From contig DJYL01000158.1 of the NCBI GenBank assembly GCA_002448495.1, forward strand, positions 1 through 12,684: DNA of 12,684 nucleotides, given 5' to 3'. The notes beneath the pieces were generated by a model. The model made no database searches. It was not told where the DNA came from and saw only the letters and a list, made by a program, of their open reading frames with translations. A program made the position numbers and the translations under genes. Positions 1 to 6,973 of this stretch are shown in pieces; the first letter of the stretch is position 1; every line of letters begins with the position of its first letter. This DNA is from Pseudoselenomonas ruminantium. Its GTDB lineage: Bacteria > Bacillota > Negativicutes > Selenomonadales > Selenomonadaceae.

Positions 1-82
1 TTGCCGCATCGCGTTTTACCGCTTTGGCAACCTGTTTGATACCAATGACCCGCTTGGCTGTTTTCAGTGCTTCCAGTGTCAT
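1..82 (-). CDS. L7Ae/YbxF-like ribosomal protein, N-terminal 27 residues (runs off window)
   Basis: Partial gene: only the first 27 codons are present and the rest lies beyond position 1. The visible protein begins MTLEALKTAKRVIGIKQVAK and continues with AVKRDAA. This matches the N-terminus of the bacterial L7Ae/L30e-type k-turn-binding proteins (Bacillus YbxF, also called RplGB), where an 'xxIGxKQxxKAvKrg' stretch opens the fold. The ATG at 82-80 is supported by an AGGGGAG ribosome-binding site at 91-97, 8 nt upstream. In many Firmicutes this gene lies between rpoC and rpsL and starts the translation-factor (str) operon. Here the gene upstream is purD rather than rpoC, and it has its own promoter (137-165). 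Binding of RNA kink-turns on the ribosome is family knowledge; the identification rests on 27 residues only. Confidence 0.72.
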   Translation of the reverse strand, partial: MTLEALKTAKRVIGIKQVAKAVKRDAA

Positions 83-365
83 TGTTTTCACTCCCCTGTA
101 TCACTAAAATCATGCCCTCGAATCAGGCACTTCTATATATTAGCACCCACTAAAATACCTGTCAACACTTATTTTACAAAGTTTTTCGTGTACACGTTCC
201 CTCGCGTATCAAAATGCAAAAAAAATTTATAAATGCCCTGTTTTTAATAAAAAACACTTGACCAACCTCTTACAATCCGAACCAATCACGCCTTTATTTT
301 GCAAAACATAACTCCTCCTTAAGCTGATGACGCAGTTCCATAGCCTTTGACACGTCATTTAAGCG
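83..365. other. AT-rich intergenic region between purD and the L7Ae-like gene
   Basis: No convincing gene is seen here on either strand. It holds the promoter at 137-165, a 10-bp palindrome CGTGTACACG (187-196) about 21 bp upstream of its -35 box, and A/T-tracts around 217-255. It also holds a strong but orphan Shine-Dalgarno sequence (AAGGAGGAG on the minus strand, about 312-320). That site could serve a 7-codon ATG frame (309-286) or a 25-codon TTG frame (304-227); neither resembles a known protein. A segment at 321-366 resembles the hairpin segment at 381-428 (about 23 of 30 identical in the first half), suggesting an old partial duplication. Confidence 0.5.
137..165 (-). promoter_or_regulatory. 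Sigma-A promoter for the L7Ae-like gene
   Basis: On the minus strand a perfect TTGACA (165-160) is followed after 17 nt by TAATAT (142-137). The predicted start near 130 gives a leader of about 48 nt before the ATG at 82, containing the AGGGGAG site. No competing promoter of this quality is seen in the rest of the intergenic region. Confidence 0.75.
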
Positions 366-453
366 AAAAACTAAGCCAGCGGGCTGATGATGTATTTCCG
401 AAACGTTTGACAAGCCTGTCTAAGTGAAGGAAATATATCATCAGCCCGCTGGC
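366..453 (-). terminator. Very long hairpin with U-run: terminator of the pur operon
   Basis: Arms 375-399 and 429-453 are complementary over 25 bp with one imperfect pair (392/436). They enclose a 29-nt loop that can itself fold (404-412 with 417-426). On the minus strand the stem begins 17 nt after the purD stop, and a run of five U (370-366) starts 4 nt after the stem ends, so termination of purD transcripts is the natural reading. The stem is far longer than a usual intrinsic terminator. The imperfect pair is G-U only in plus-strand RNA (C-A on minus), so a palindromic repeat element or a plus-strand RNA are alternatives. Confidence 0.65.
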
Positions 454-470
454 GTCTTTATATATCGATG

Positions 471-1742
471 TTAACGCTCTAATGCCCTATGCGCAATATC
501 TTTCCGATAGAACGCATCTTTGAACGCAATCTTCTCTACTCCGGCATAAGCCTTATCCACCGCAGCCCGCACATTTTCTGCCTTAGCCACCACGCCAAGC
601 ACGCGCCCGCCATCGGTCACAATCTGACCATTCTGATGGGCTGTTCCGGCATGGAATACCAGACAGCCTGCCGCTTGGGCATCATCAAGTCCTGTAATGG
701 CATCCCCTTTGTTATAGGCTTTTGGATAACCGCCCGCTGCCATAACCACGCAGACTGCCGCATCTTTTGACCAGTCAATCTGCTGTTCGGACAGCGTACC
801 ATCAACACAGGCCAACATGATGTCCACCAGATCACTTTCAAGAAGCGGCAAAACCACCTGCGTTTCGGGATCGCCGAAGCGGGCATTGAATTCCACCACC
901 TTCGGCCCGTCTGCCGTAATCATCAGTCCGGCATAAAGACAGCCTTTATAGGGTTTGCCTTCCTTTTCCATAGCCTGAATGGTGGGCAGGAGAATCTTGG
1001 TATAGGTTTCCTGCACCAGCGCTTCCGACATGACCGGAGCCGGAGCATAGGTTCCCATACCGCCGGTATTGGGGCCTTTGTCGCCATCGTAAGCACGCTT
1101 ATGATCCTGCGAGCTGATCATGGGGCAGATGGTCTTGCCATCAGTGAAGCACAGAAGCGATGCTTCCTCACCTTCCATAAATTCCTCGATAACCACACGC
1201 GCACCCGCCATGCCAAACTCTTTATCTTCCATTATATCGGTGACTGCCTGCAAGGCTTCCTCTACCGTCATGGCGACGATTACGCCTTTACCGGCAGCCA
1301 GTCCATCTGCCTTGACCACAATCGGCGCACCTTCCTGCTGAACATACGCCTTGGCAGCTGCCGCATCGGTAAAGACTTCATACTTAGCCGTGGGAATGCC
1401 ATACTTCTTCATTAAATCCTTTGAAAAGGACTTCGAGCCTTCAATCTGTGCTGCCGCCTGCGTGGGGCCAAACGCCTTGATACCTGCCGCCGTAACTGCA
1501 TCCACCAGGCCATTGGTCAGTGGCACTTCCGGACCAACTACGACCAGCCCAATCGCGTGCTTTTGCGCAAAATCCACAATCGCCGCATTATCCGTAATGG
1601 CAATGCCTTCCACGCACATCGCCACATCCGCCATGCCCGGATTACCCGGCAATGCATAAATCTTATCTGCCTTGGGCGACTGTGCCAGTTTCCACGCTAA
1701 CGTATGCTCCCGACCGCCGCTGCCGATTACTAAAATATTCAT
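471..1742 (-). CDS. purD: Phosphoribosylamine-glycine ligase (GAR synthetase)
   Basis: Cytosolic ATP-grasp ligase joining phosphoribosylamine and glycine to form GAR, the second step of purine synthesis. At 423 residues it has the usual PurD length. Visible landmarks: N-domain GSGGREH (7-13) and PGNPGM (33-37 region); ATP-grasp lysine loop VVKADGLAAGKGV (142-154); EEFMEGEEASLL (186-197); QDHKRAYDGDKGPNTGGMG (212-230); the metal/ATP segment VEFNARFGDPETQ (283-295); and the C-domain AGGYP. The ATG at 1742 begins MNILVIGSGG, as in the family, and has an AAGGGG site about 8 nt upstream that overlaps the end of purH (gap 11 nt), suggesting coupled translation. It is the last gene of the pur operon and is followed by the long hairpin at 375-453. 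No odd residues were seen. Confidence 0.97.
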   Translation of the reverse strand: MNILVIGSGGREHTLAWKLAQSPKADKIYALPGNPGMADVAMCVEGIAITDNAAIVDFAQKHAIGLVVVGPEVPLTNGLVDAVTAAGIKAFGPTQAAAQIEGSKSFSKDLMKKYGIPTAKYEVFTDAAAAKAYVQQEGAPIVVKADGLAAGKGVIVAMTVEEALQAVTDIMEDKEFGMAGARVVIEEFMEGEEASLLCFTDGKTICPMISSQDHKRAYDGDKGPNTGGMGTYAPAPVMSEALVQETYTKILLPTIQAMEKEGKPYKGCLYAGLMITADGPKVVEFNARFGDPETQVVLPLLESDLVDIMLACVDGTLSEQQIDWSKDAAVCVVMAAGGYPKAYNKGDAITGLDDAQAAGCLVFHAGTAHQNGQIVTDGGRVLGVVAKAENVRAAVDKAYAGVEKIAFKDAFYRKDIAHRALER

Positions 1743-1753
1743 GGTTTCGCCCC

Positions 1754-2347
1754 TTATTTTACCAGCTGTTTGGCCAGATAGTCCTGAATCATCGTGTCGT
1801 AAGCCGCCGTATGGGCAAAGGCTTCCTGCGCCAGTTCCATGCGGGTATGGTCATCCACGCCGCCATTTTCCTTAATCTGAGCAATTACTTCATTATATCT
1901 AGCCGGATTGGTCACAATCGTCACGAACTTGAAGTTCTTGGCCGCAGCCCGCACCATCGCCGGGCCGCCAATATCGATGTTTTCGATAGCCTCTGCCAGC
2001 GTTACATCCGGCTTGGCAATGGTTTCCTTAAAGGGATAGAGATTGACCGCCACCAGGTCAATGCCCTTGATGCCATGCTTTTCCATCTGTGCCATATGTT
2101 CGGGATTATCTCTAACAGCCAGAATACCGCCATGGATATAGGGATTCAACGTCTTTACCCGGCCATCCATGATTTCGGGAAAGCCCGTCACATCGCTGAC
2201 ATAAGTCACAGGAATGCCTGCTTCCTTGATGGCTTTCATCGTCCCGCCCGTGGAGATGATTTCCACACCGGCTTCATGGAGCTGGCGGGCAAACTCCACC
2301 ACGCCTTCTTTATTGGATACGCTAATCAGGGCACGCTTAATCTGCAT
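1754..2347 (-). CDS. purH: Stand-alone IMP cyclohydrolase (N-terminal half of PurH only)
   Basis: Catalyses the last step of IMP synthesis, ring closure of FAICAR. Usual bifunctional PurH is about 510-530 residues: an MGS-like cyclohydrolase domain of about 200 residues followed by AICAR transformylase. This protein has 197 residues and covers just the first domain. Visible motifs are [10 protein letters not shown] (31-40), [17 protein letters not shown] (61-77) and [16 protein letters not shown] (123-138). It ends [13 protein letters not shown] followed by TAA, at the domain boundary. The next gene, purD, begins 11 nt later, so no transformylase remnant lies downstream. An AAAGGAG site precedes the ATG by about 9 nt. 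The clean boundary, intact reading frame and retained motifs argue for a functional split enzyme rather than a truncated pseudogene; a separate transformylase must exist elsewhere for de novo synthesis. The symbol purH is used in that restricted sense. Confidence 0.93.
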   Translation of the reverse strand: MQIKRALISVSNKEGVVEFARQLHEAGVEIISTGGTMKAIKEAGIPVTYVSDVTGFPEIMDGRVKTLNPYIHGGILAVRDNPEHMAQMEKHGIKGIDLVAVNLYPFKETIAKPDVTLAEAIENIDIGGPAMVRAAAKNFKFVTIVTNPARYNEVIAQIKENGGVDDHTRMELAQEAFAHTAAYDTMIQDYLAKQLVK

Positions 2348-2370
2348 TTATCTGTTCTCCTTTACGCGTC

Positions 2371-2988
2371 TTACGCTAAAATCGTCACCTTACGGCCTTC
2401 AACCTTTAATTTTCCTTCGCAGTACAGCCGGATACATTCCGGATAAATCCGGTGTTCCTCTTTGAGCACGCGAGCGCCCAAAGTTTCCTCCGTATCATCA
2501 TCAAGCACCGGCACAGCTGCCTGCATGATGATGGGGCCGGAATCCGTACCTTCGTCCACGAAATGCACCGTACAGCCGCTGACTTTCACGCCATAGGCCA
2601 GTACATCCCGATGGGCATGGGCGCCGGGGAAACTAGGCAAAAGCGCCGGATGAATATTCATGATACGTCCGGCAAAATGCCCCACAAAATACGGGGTCAG
2701 TATCCGCATAAAACCTGCCAGCACCACGAGCGTTACACCTGCGGCTTCGAGCTTTTCAATCAGCGCCTTTTCAAAGGGCTCACGGCCATCAAATTGCTTA
2801 CGGTCAACGCAGACCGCTTCAATACCGGCTTTTCTTGCCCGCTCCAATGCATAGGCTTCCTTATCCGTCAGCACGATGGCGATTTCGGCAGGAACCTGCC
2901 CCGCTGCAATCGCATCGATAATAGACTGCAAATCTGTGCCGCGGCCGGAACAAAGAACACCTAATTTTTCCTTAGCCAACGAACACAC
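2371..2988 (-). CDS. purN: Phosphoribosylglycinamide formyltransferase (GART)
   Basis: Transfers the formyl group of 10-formyl-THF to GAR, giving FGAR. At 205 residues it is typical for PurN. The N-terminal loop reads GVLCSGRGTDLQSIIDA (10-26), a variant of the common SGxGSNLQ motif. The catalytic set is present: NIHPALLPSF with Asn111 and His113, and HFVDEGTDSGPII with the likely catalytic Asp149. The start is uncertain. The GTG at 2988 overlaps the end of purM by 17 nt and has AGGG only 2 nt upstream. A TTG three codons later (2979), preceded by GGGCGG at about 8 nt, is an equally plausible start. The overlap implies translational coupling with purM. Flanked by purM upstream and purH downstream. 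Confidence 0.95.
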   Translation of the reverse strand: MCSLAKEKLGVLCSGRGTDLQSIIDAIAAGQVPAEIAIVLTDKEAYALERARKAGIEAVCVDRKQFDGREPFEKALIEKLEAAGVTLVVLAGFMRILTPYFVGHFAGRIMNIHPALLPSFPGAHAHRDVLAYGVKVSGCTVHFVDEGTDSGPIIMQAAVPVLDDDTEETLGARVLKEEHRIYPECIRLYCEGKLKVEGRKVTILA

Positions 2989-4024
2989 CGCCCTGCAATG
3001 TCACATCATGGTCGCCTTTGACAACCTTGCCGATTTCATAGACCGTTTCCGCAGCCGCCTGCAAATGTGCTTTGACCGCTTCTGCTTCTTCCGCAGAGAC
3101 AATCAGAATCATGCCAATGCCCATATTGAACGTGCGGTACATTTCCGGCCAATCCACATTGCCCCACTGCTGCAGAAGACGGAAGATAGCCGGCATTTCC
3201 CATTTGCTCGTGTCGATTTCCACTGCCATATCCTCAGGCAAAGCGCGGGGGATATTTTCATAGAAACCACCGCCTGTGATATGCACCATGCCGTGGATAT
3301 CGAATTGTTCAATCAGCGGCAGGCAGGCTTTCGGGTACAGACGGGTCGGCGTTAAAAGTTCCTCACCGATGGTCTTGCCCAGTTCTTCCATATACTCATC
3401 GCCCTTGAAGCCCTTATGGTCAAAGACAATGCGGCGCACGAGGGAATAGCCGTTGGAATGCACGCCGGAGGACGGCAGGCCGAGAATCACATCGCCCTCT
3501 TTTACCTTGGCGCTGGTGATAAGCTTGCTCTTTTCCACCACACCTACGGCAAAGCCGGCAATATCATACTCCCCTTCGGGATAAAAGCCGTTCATTTCCG
3601 CGGTTTCGCCGCCAATCAGGGCGCAGCCGGATTCCTTGCAGGCGCCTGCTACACCGGTTACGACAGCGGCCACCTGTTCCGGCAGGAGCTTGCCTACCGC
3701 CAGATAGTCGAGGAAGAACAGTGGTTCTGCCCCCTGCACCAAAATATCGTTAACGCACATGGCCACGGCATCCTGACCAATGGTATCATGCTTATCGAGC
3801 ATAAAGGCCAGCTTGAGTTTCGTGCCCACGCCGTCCGTACCGGATACCAGCACCGGCTCCTTGTACTTGCCGCTGTTTAAGGCGAACAGACCGCCAAAGC
3901 CGCCCAAATCGCCGAGCACTTCCGGGCGATAGGTTGCCCGCACGCTGTTTTTTATCAGTTCTACAGAACGGTTGCCCGCATCAATATCCACACCGGCATC
4001 TTTATAGGTAAGTTTTTCCGTCAT
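2972..4024 (-). CDS. purM: Phosphoribosylformylglycinamidine cyclo-ligase (AIR synthetase)
   Basis: Converts FGAM and ATP to AIR, closing the imidazole ring. The protein from ATG 4024 is 350 residues, normal for PurM. Motifs: N-terminal YKDAGVDIDAGN (7-18), SGTDGVGTKL (61-70), the dimer/active-site segment DAVAMCVNDILVQGAEPLFF (85-104), GGETAEMNG (138-146) and SSGVHSNGYSLVR (185-197). I prefer the ATG at 4024, giving MTEKLTYKDAG, to the in-frame GTG at 4042. The GTG overlaps the purF stop, and GAGGA/AGAGG ribosome-binding sequences lie directly before the ATG. It begins 14 nt after the purF stop and its last codons overlap the start of purN. Confidence 0.96.
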   Translation of the reverse strand: MTEKLTYKDAGVDIDAGNRSVELIKNSVRATYRPEVLGDLGGFGGLFALNSGKYKEPVLVSGTDGVGTKLKLAFMLDKHDTIGQDAVAMCVNDILVQGAEPLFFLDYLAVGKLLPEQVAAVVTGVAGACKESGCALIGGETAEMNGFYPEGEYDIAGFAVGVVEKSKLITSAKVKEGDVILGLPSSGVHSNGYSLVRRIVFDHKGFKGDEYMEELGKTIGEELLTPTRLYPKACLPLIEQFDIHGMVHITGGGFYENIPRALPEDMAVEIDTSKWEMPAIFRLLQQWGNVDWPEMYRTFNMGIGMILIVSAEEAEAVKAHLQAAAETVYEIGKVVKGDHDVTLQGGVFVG

Positions 4025-4038
4025 TATCCTCTTGTTCC

Positions 4039-5478
4039 TCACTTTTTGCGCTGTTCAAACACATACTTGCTGTCACCGGCAGGCTTTTCGCCATCGGCAA
4101 TCGGATAGGCACTGTTAAAGCAGGCATAGCACATATCGTCGGCATTGACCTCCGATACGCAGGATTTGAGCCCCTCAAGCGAAATAAAATGCAGAGAGTC
4201 CGCACCGATAAACTCGCGGATTTCCTCCACGCTCTTGGTGGCAGCAATCAGTTCCTTGCGCACCGAAGTATCAATCCCATAGTAACAGGGATAGCCAATC
4301 GGCGGGCTGCTGATGCACATGTGCACCTCTTTGGCTCCAGCCTGTTTGAGCATATTGACAATCTTGCCGCTGGTCGTGCCACGAACGATACTGTCATCTA
4401 CCATGATAACGGATTTTCCTTCAACCACGGAACGGATGGCATTGAGCTTGAGCTTCACGCTGGTATCGCGCTTCTTCTGTGTCGGTTGGATAAAGGTACG
4501 GCCAATATAGCGGTTCTTAATCAACCCTTCCACAAAAGGAATCCCCGACTCATAGGCATAGCCCGTAGCTGCTGTGGTACCCGAGTCCGGCACCGAAATC
4601 ACGATATCGCCCTTGAACTTTGCCTCGCGTGCGAGTACCCGGCCCATCATAAAGCGGGCATCATGGACGCTCTGACCGTCAATGACCGAATCCGGACGGG
4701 CAAAATAGATGTATTCAAAAATGCAAGAAGCCTTCTTTTCCTCCATCGCAAACGGATAGGACTTCACGCCGCTGTCGTCGATGACCACCATTTCACCCGG
4801 TGCAATATCACGGATGAATTCAGCACCAGCCACATCGAGGCCGCAGCTTTCCGAAGACAGAATATAGCTTCCTTCCTCCGTCTTGCCTAAGCACAATGGA
4901 CGGAACCCCTGCGGGTCACGGGCACCAATCAGCTTATCCTCCGTCATAATCGCCAGACAATAGGCACCGCGAATCTTCTTCAAGCTCTCGATAATCTTTT
5001 CTTCCACGGTTTCCGCCCGGCTGCGGGCAATGAGGTTCACAAAGACTTCCGAATCAATGGACGTCTGGAAAATCGTGCCCTGTTCTTCCAATTCATGGCG
5101 AATTTCTGCCGCATTAGTCAGATTACCGTTATGCGCCAGCGCAATCTTGCCGCCCGAATAATTCACCATCAAAGGCTGGGTGTTGCACAAGAGGCTGGAG
5201 CCGGTGGTGGAATAGCGCACATGACCGATGGCAATGCACTGATTTTCCATATGCGGCACCTGATGGCGGAACACCTCATTGACGAGGCCCATGCCACGGG
5301 TCACATCCATCCAGGCGCCATCGGTAATGGCAATGCCTGCACTCTCCTGGCCGCGGTGCTGCAAGGCATAAAGCCCTAAATAAGTCAGCCCCGACACATC
5401 TTCCGTGCGGGAAAACACGCCGTAAACACCGCACTCCTCTTTCCATTTGGGTTCTACATTATAGCCATTTTCATACAT
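4039..5478 (-). CDS. purF: Amidophosphoribosyltransferase, Fe-S (Bacillus-type)
   Basis: First committed step: PRPP plus glutamine to phosphoribosylamine. It has 479 residues. The N-terminal class II glutaminase has its nucleophile at Cys16 (KEECGVYGVF), so the first 15 residues are a propeptide to be cleaved, as in B. subtilis PurF. Glutaminase motifs include YALQHRGQESAGI (38-50), GHVRYSTTG (85-93) and AHNGNLTN (115-122). The phosphoribosyltransferase PRPP loop is VIMVDDSIVRGTT (357-369). Cys252 (SCIFEYIYFARPDS), Cys398 (SPPIGYPCYYGIDT), Cys450 and Cys453 (MCYAC) match the positions of the four [4Fe-4S] ligands in the Bacillus enzyme, whose cluster is oxygen-labile; this fits an anaerobe. 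The ATG lacks a strong Shine-Dalgarno site (GTGAGAG, about 13 nt upstream). A stem-loop with a U-run separates it from purE. Confidence 0.97.
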   Translation of the reverse strand: MYENGYNVEPKWKEECGVYGVFSRTEDVSGLTYLGLYALQHRGQESAGIAITDGAWMDVTRGMGLVNEVFRHQVPHMENQCIAIGHVRYSTTGSSLLCNTQPLMVNYSGGKIALAHNGNLTNAAEIRHELEEQGTIFQTSIDSEVFVNLIARSRAETVEEKIIESLKKIRGAYCLAIMTEDKLIGARDPQGFRPLCLGKTEEGSYILSSESCGLDVAGAEFIRDIAPGEMVVIDDSGVKSYPFAMEEKKASCIFEYIYFARPDSVIDGQSVHDARFMMGRVLAREAKFKGDIVISVPDSGTTAATGYAYESGIPFVEGLIKNRYIGRTFIQPTQKKRDTSVKLKLNAIRSVVEGKSVIMVDDSIVRGTTSGKIVNMLKQAGAKEVHMCISSPPIGYPCYYGIDTSVRKELIAATKSVEEIREFIGADSLHFISLEGLKSCVSEVNADDMCYACFNSAYPIADGEKPAGDSKYVFEQRKK

Positions 5479-5506
5479 GGTTATATCAATCTCTCACTTT
5501 TCTACT

Positions 5507-5547
5507 AAAAAACAGTCCGGTGCCGCGCATCTTAAAGCTGCGCAGCA
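5507..5547 (-). promoter_or_regulatory. Stem-loop plus U6 between purE and purF, possible internal attenuator
   Basis: Minus-strand RNA can pair 5547-5539 with 5529-5521 over 9 bp (one G-U) with a 9-nt loop that contains the purE stop codon. Six U follow (5512-5507), but after an 8-nt gap, so it is not a textbook terminator. The 53-nt purE-purF gap is the longest in the operon. It may be a partial terminator, an RNA-stability element or chance. Confidence 0.3.
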
Positions 5548-6017
5548 ACACGGGCTGCTTTTTTTTCCACTTCTTCAACCATTTTTTCACGATATGCCGC
5601 AAGCTTTGCCGCAAGTTCAGCATTGCCCACCGCAAAAATCTGCACCGCAAAAATCGCTGCATTCTTGGCGCCATTGATTGCCATCGTCGCCACTGGCACA
5701 CCAGAAGGCATCTGCACCGTGCTCAGGAGCGCATCCATACCGTTGAGCGCCGTCGCATTGATGGGCACACCAATAACCGGCAGCGTCGTATAGCTTGCTA
5801 CCACGCCTGCCAGATGAGCCGCCGCACCGGCCGCTACGATAAACACAGAGATGCCTCTCTCCGGCGCTGCGAGCACAAAATCACGCACCTTGCCCGGCGT
5901 ACGATGGGCAGACGCCACCACCACTTCGGCTTCAATGCCAAAGGACTTCAAAATATCCACAGCTGGTTTCAAAATCGGCCAGTCCGAATCGCTGCCCATG
6001 ATAATTGCTGCTTTCAT
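5532..6017 (-). CDS. purE: 5-(carboxyamino)imidazole ribonucleotide mutase, class I PurE
   Basis: Interconverts N5-CAIR and CAIR in purine synthesis, as a cytosolic homo-octamer in characterised members. The 161 residues match family length. Motifs: MGSDSDW (7-13), the catalytic-histidine segment ASAHRTP (35-41), [13 protein letters not shown] (63-75, where most class I enzymes have HLPG), and [15 protein letters not shown] (97-111). The class I pattern (AHRTP, AAAHL) predicts use of N5-CAIR made by PurK, but no purK lies in the window. The C-terminal tail is rich in Ala, Lys and Glu and probably helical. The ATG has an AAGGGAG site about 8 nt upstream, and the purC stop lies 16 nt before it. 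The order purC-purE is reversed relative to the usual purE-purC. Confidence 0.96.
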   Translation of the reverse strand: MKAAIIMGSDSDWPILKPAVDILKSFGIEAEVVVASAHRTPGKVRDFVLAAPERGISVFIVAAGAAAHLAGVVASYTTLPVIGVPINATALNGMDALLSTVQMPSGVPVATMAINGAKNAAIFAVQIFAVGNAELAAKLAAYREKMVEEVEKKAARVAAQL

Positions 6018-6033
6018 TGCGCTCTCCCTTTCG

Positions 6034-6903
6034 TTAAAATTTCTTACCCGTCAATACTTCGTATGCTTCCTTATACTTGGCAATGGTCTTGTCAATGATA
6101 TCCTGCGGAAGCTTATAATCGCTGTCCGGATTTGCCTTGAGCCAATCACGCACAAACTGCTTATCATAGGACGGCTGGCTCTTGCCTGCTTCATAACCGG
6201 AGAGCGGCCAGAAGCGGGAGCTGTCCGGTGTCAACACTTCATCACCCAAAACGATATTGCCTTCTTCATCCACGCCGAATTCAAATTTCGTATCCGCGAT
6301 GATAATGCCCTTCGTCAGTGCATACTCTGCGCACTTCTTGTAGATGGCAATGGTGTAGTCGCGAATCTTTTCCGCATATTCCATGCCATGGCCGGGGAAT
6401 TCTTTTTCCAAAACCTTGGCGCCCTGTTCCAGGGAGACGTTCTCATCGTGGTCGCCAAGTTCAGCCTTAGTACTCGGCGTGAAAATCGGCTCAGGAAGTT
6501 TTTCCGATTCCTGCAGGCCTTCCGGCAGCTTGATGCCGCAGATGGTGCCGTTTTCCTTGTAGCTTTCCCAGCCGCTGCCCGTGATGTAGCCGCGCACAAT
6601 GCATTCCATCGGAATCATATGCAGCTTTTTGCACAACATGGTGTTGCCCTTGAACTCCTCCTGCTGGAAAAATTCCGGCATATCCGCATTGTCTACAGAC
6701 AGCATGTGGTTAGGAATGATGTCCTTCGTGAAATCAAACCAGAACTTAGACATCTGGGTCAGGACTGCGCCCTTGTCCGTAATCTTGTTCTTCAGAATGT
6801 GGTCAAAAGCCGAAATACGGTCTGTTGCCACCATGATGATGCTGCCATCAGCTTCATAAACTTCACGGACTTTACCAGATTTGAAAGGTTTGTAGGTTTT
6901 CAT
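6034..6903 (-). CDS. purC: SAICAR synthetase
   Basis: Condenses CAIR with aspartate using ATP to give SAICAR. From ATG 6903 the protein has 289 residues, in the longer (about 290-305) class of the family, which carries the insert FTPSTKAELGDHDENVS (141-157) absent from short E. coli-type enzymes. Motifs: KSGKVREVYE (8-17), ATDRISAFD (26-34), MECIVRGYITGSGW (99-112), DTKFEFG (204-210) and LTPDSSRFWP (224-233). I chose ATG 6903 (MKTYKPFKSGKVRE) over an in-frame TTG at 6954. The 17 extra residues have no family counterpart, and that stretch contains a promoter-like sequence and a dyad. GGGAG lies about 12 nt upstream of the ATG, a little far. It is the first gene of the pur operon. Confidence 0.95.
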   Translation of the reverse strand: MKTYKPFKSGKVREVYEADGSIIMVATDRISAFDHILKNKITDKGAVLTQMSKFWFDFTKDIIPNHMLSVDNADMPEFFQQEEFKGNTMLCKKLHMIPMECIVRGYITGSGWESYKENGTICGIKLPEGLQESEKLPEPIFTPSTKAELGDHDENVSLEQGAKVLEKEFPGHGMEYAEKIRDYTIAIYKKCAEYALTKGIIIADTKFEFGVDEEGNIVLGDEVLTPDSSRFWPLSGYEAGKSQPSYDKQFVRDWLKANPDSDYKLPQDIIDKTIAKYKEAYEVLTGKKF

Positions 6904-6925
6904 GGATTTTATCGTCTCCCATAAA

Positions 6926-6954
6926 AATATAAAGTTGTTGCGGAACTTTGACAA
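6926..6954 (-). promoter_or_regulatory. Second possible promoter close to purC
   Basis: On the minus strand TTGTCA (6954-6949) is followed after 17 nt by TATATT (6931-6926). The predicted start is near 6919 and would leave a leader of only about 16 nt beginning at the GGGAG ribosome-binding site. It is weaker than the promoter at 6974-7002, and its -35 box lies inside the dyad at 6942-6959. Confidence 0.45.
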
Positions 6955-6959
6955 GTTCC
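6942..6959. promoter_or_regulatory. Perfect 7-bp dyad in the pur leader, candidate operator or RNA hairpin
   Basis: GGAACTT (6942-6948) and AAGTTCC (6953-6959) are exact inverted repeats around 4 nt. The dyad covers the -35 box of the downstream promoter and lies within the transcribed leader of the upstream one. It could therefore act as a DNA operator or as a small RNA stem-loop. It does not match the Bacillus PurBox (CCGAAC core) as I know it. Confidence 0.45.
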
Positions 6960-6973
6960 CTTCCGACTATTCC

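Noticed and set aside
246..280. Plus-strand promoter from TTGACC near 257-262
   Set aside because: The only TACAAT is about 10 nt away, far too close, and no plus-strand gene follows.
1754..2347. purH as a frameshifted pseudogene
   Set aside because: The frame is intact, all cyclohydrolase motifs are present, the stop is at the domain boundary, and no transformylase sequence remains before purD.
4025..4042. GTG start of PurM at 4042
   Set aside because: It would overlap the purF stop and add six residues not typical of PurM; the ATG at 4024 has the ribosome-binding sequences directly before it.
5851..6924. Long open frame (357 codons) on the plus strand opposite purC and purE
   Set aside because: It lies antisense to two certain enzymes with complete motifs; its translation has no recognisable domain and no ribosome-binding site was seen. 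The same applies to the plus-strand frames at 1652-2446 and 4189-4890.
6904..6954. N-terminal extension of PurC from a TTG at 6954
   Set aside because: The 17 added residues have no counterpart in the family, and the stretch is better explained as promoter and dyad sequence; MKTYKPFKSGK is the normal N-terminus.
6903..6967. Purine riboswitch in the pur leader
   Set aside because: The leader is only about 64 nt and shows none of the three-way-junction pairing or conserved loops of the purine class.
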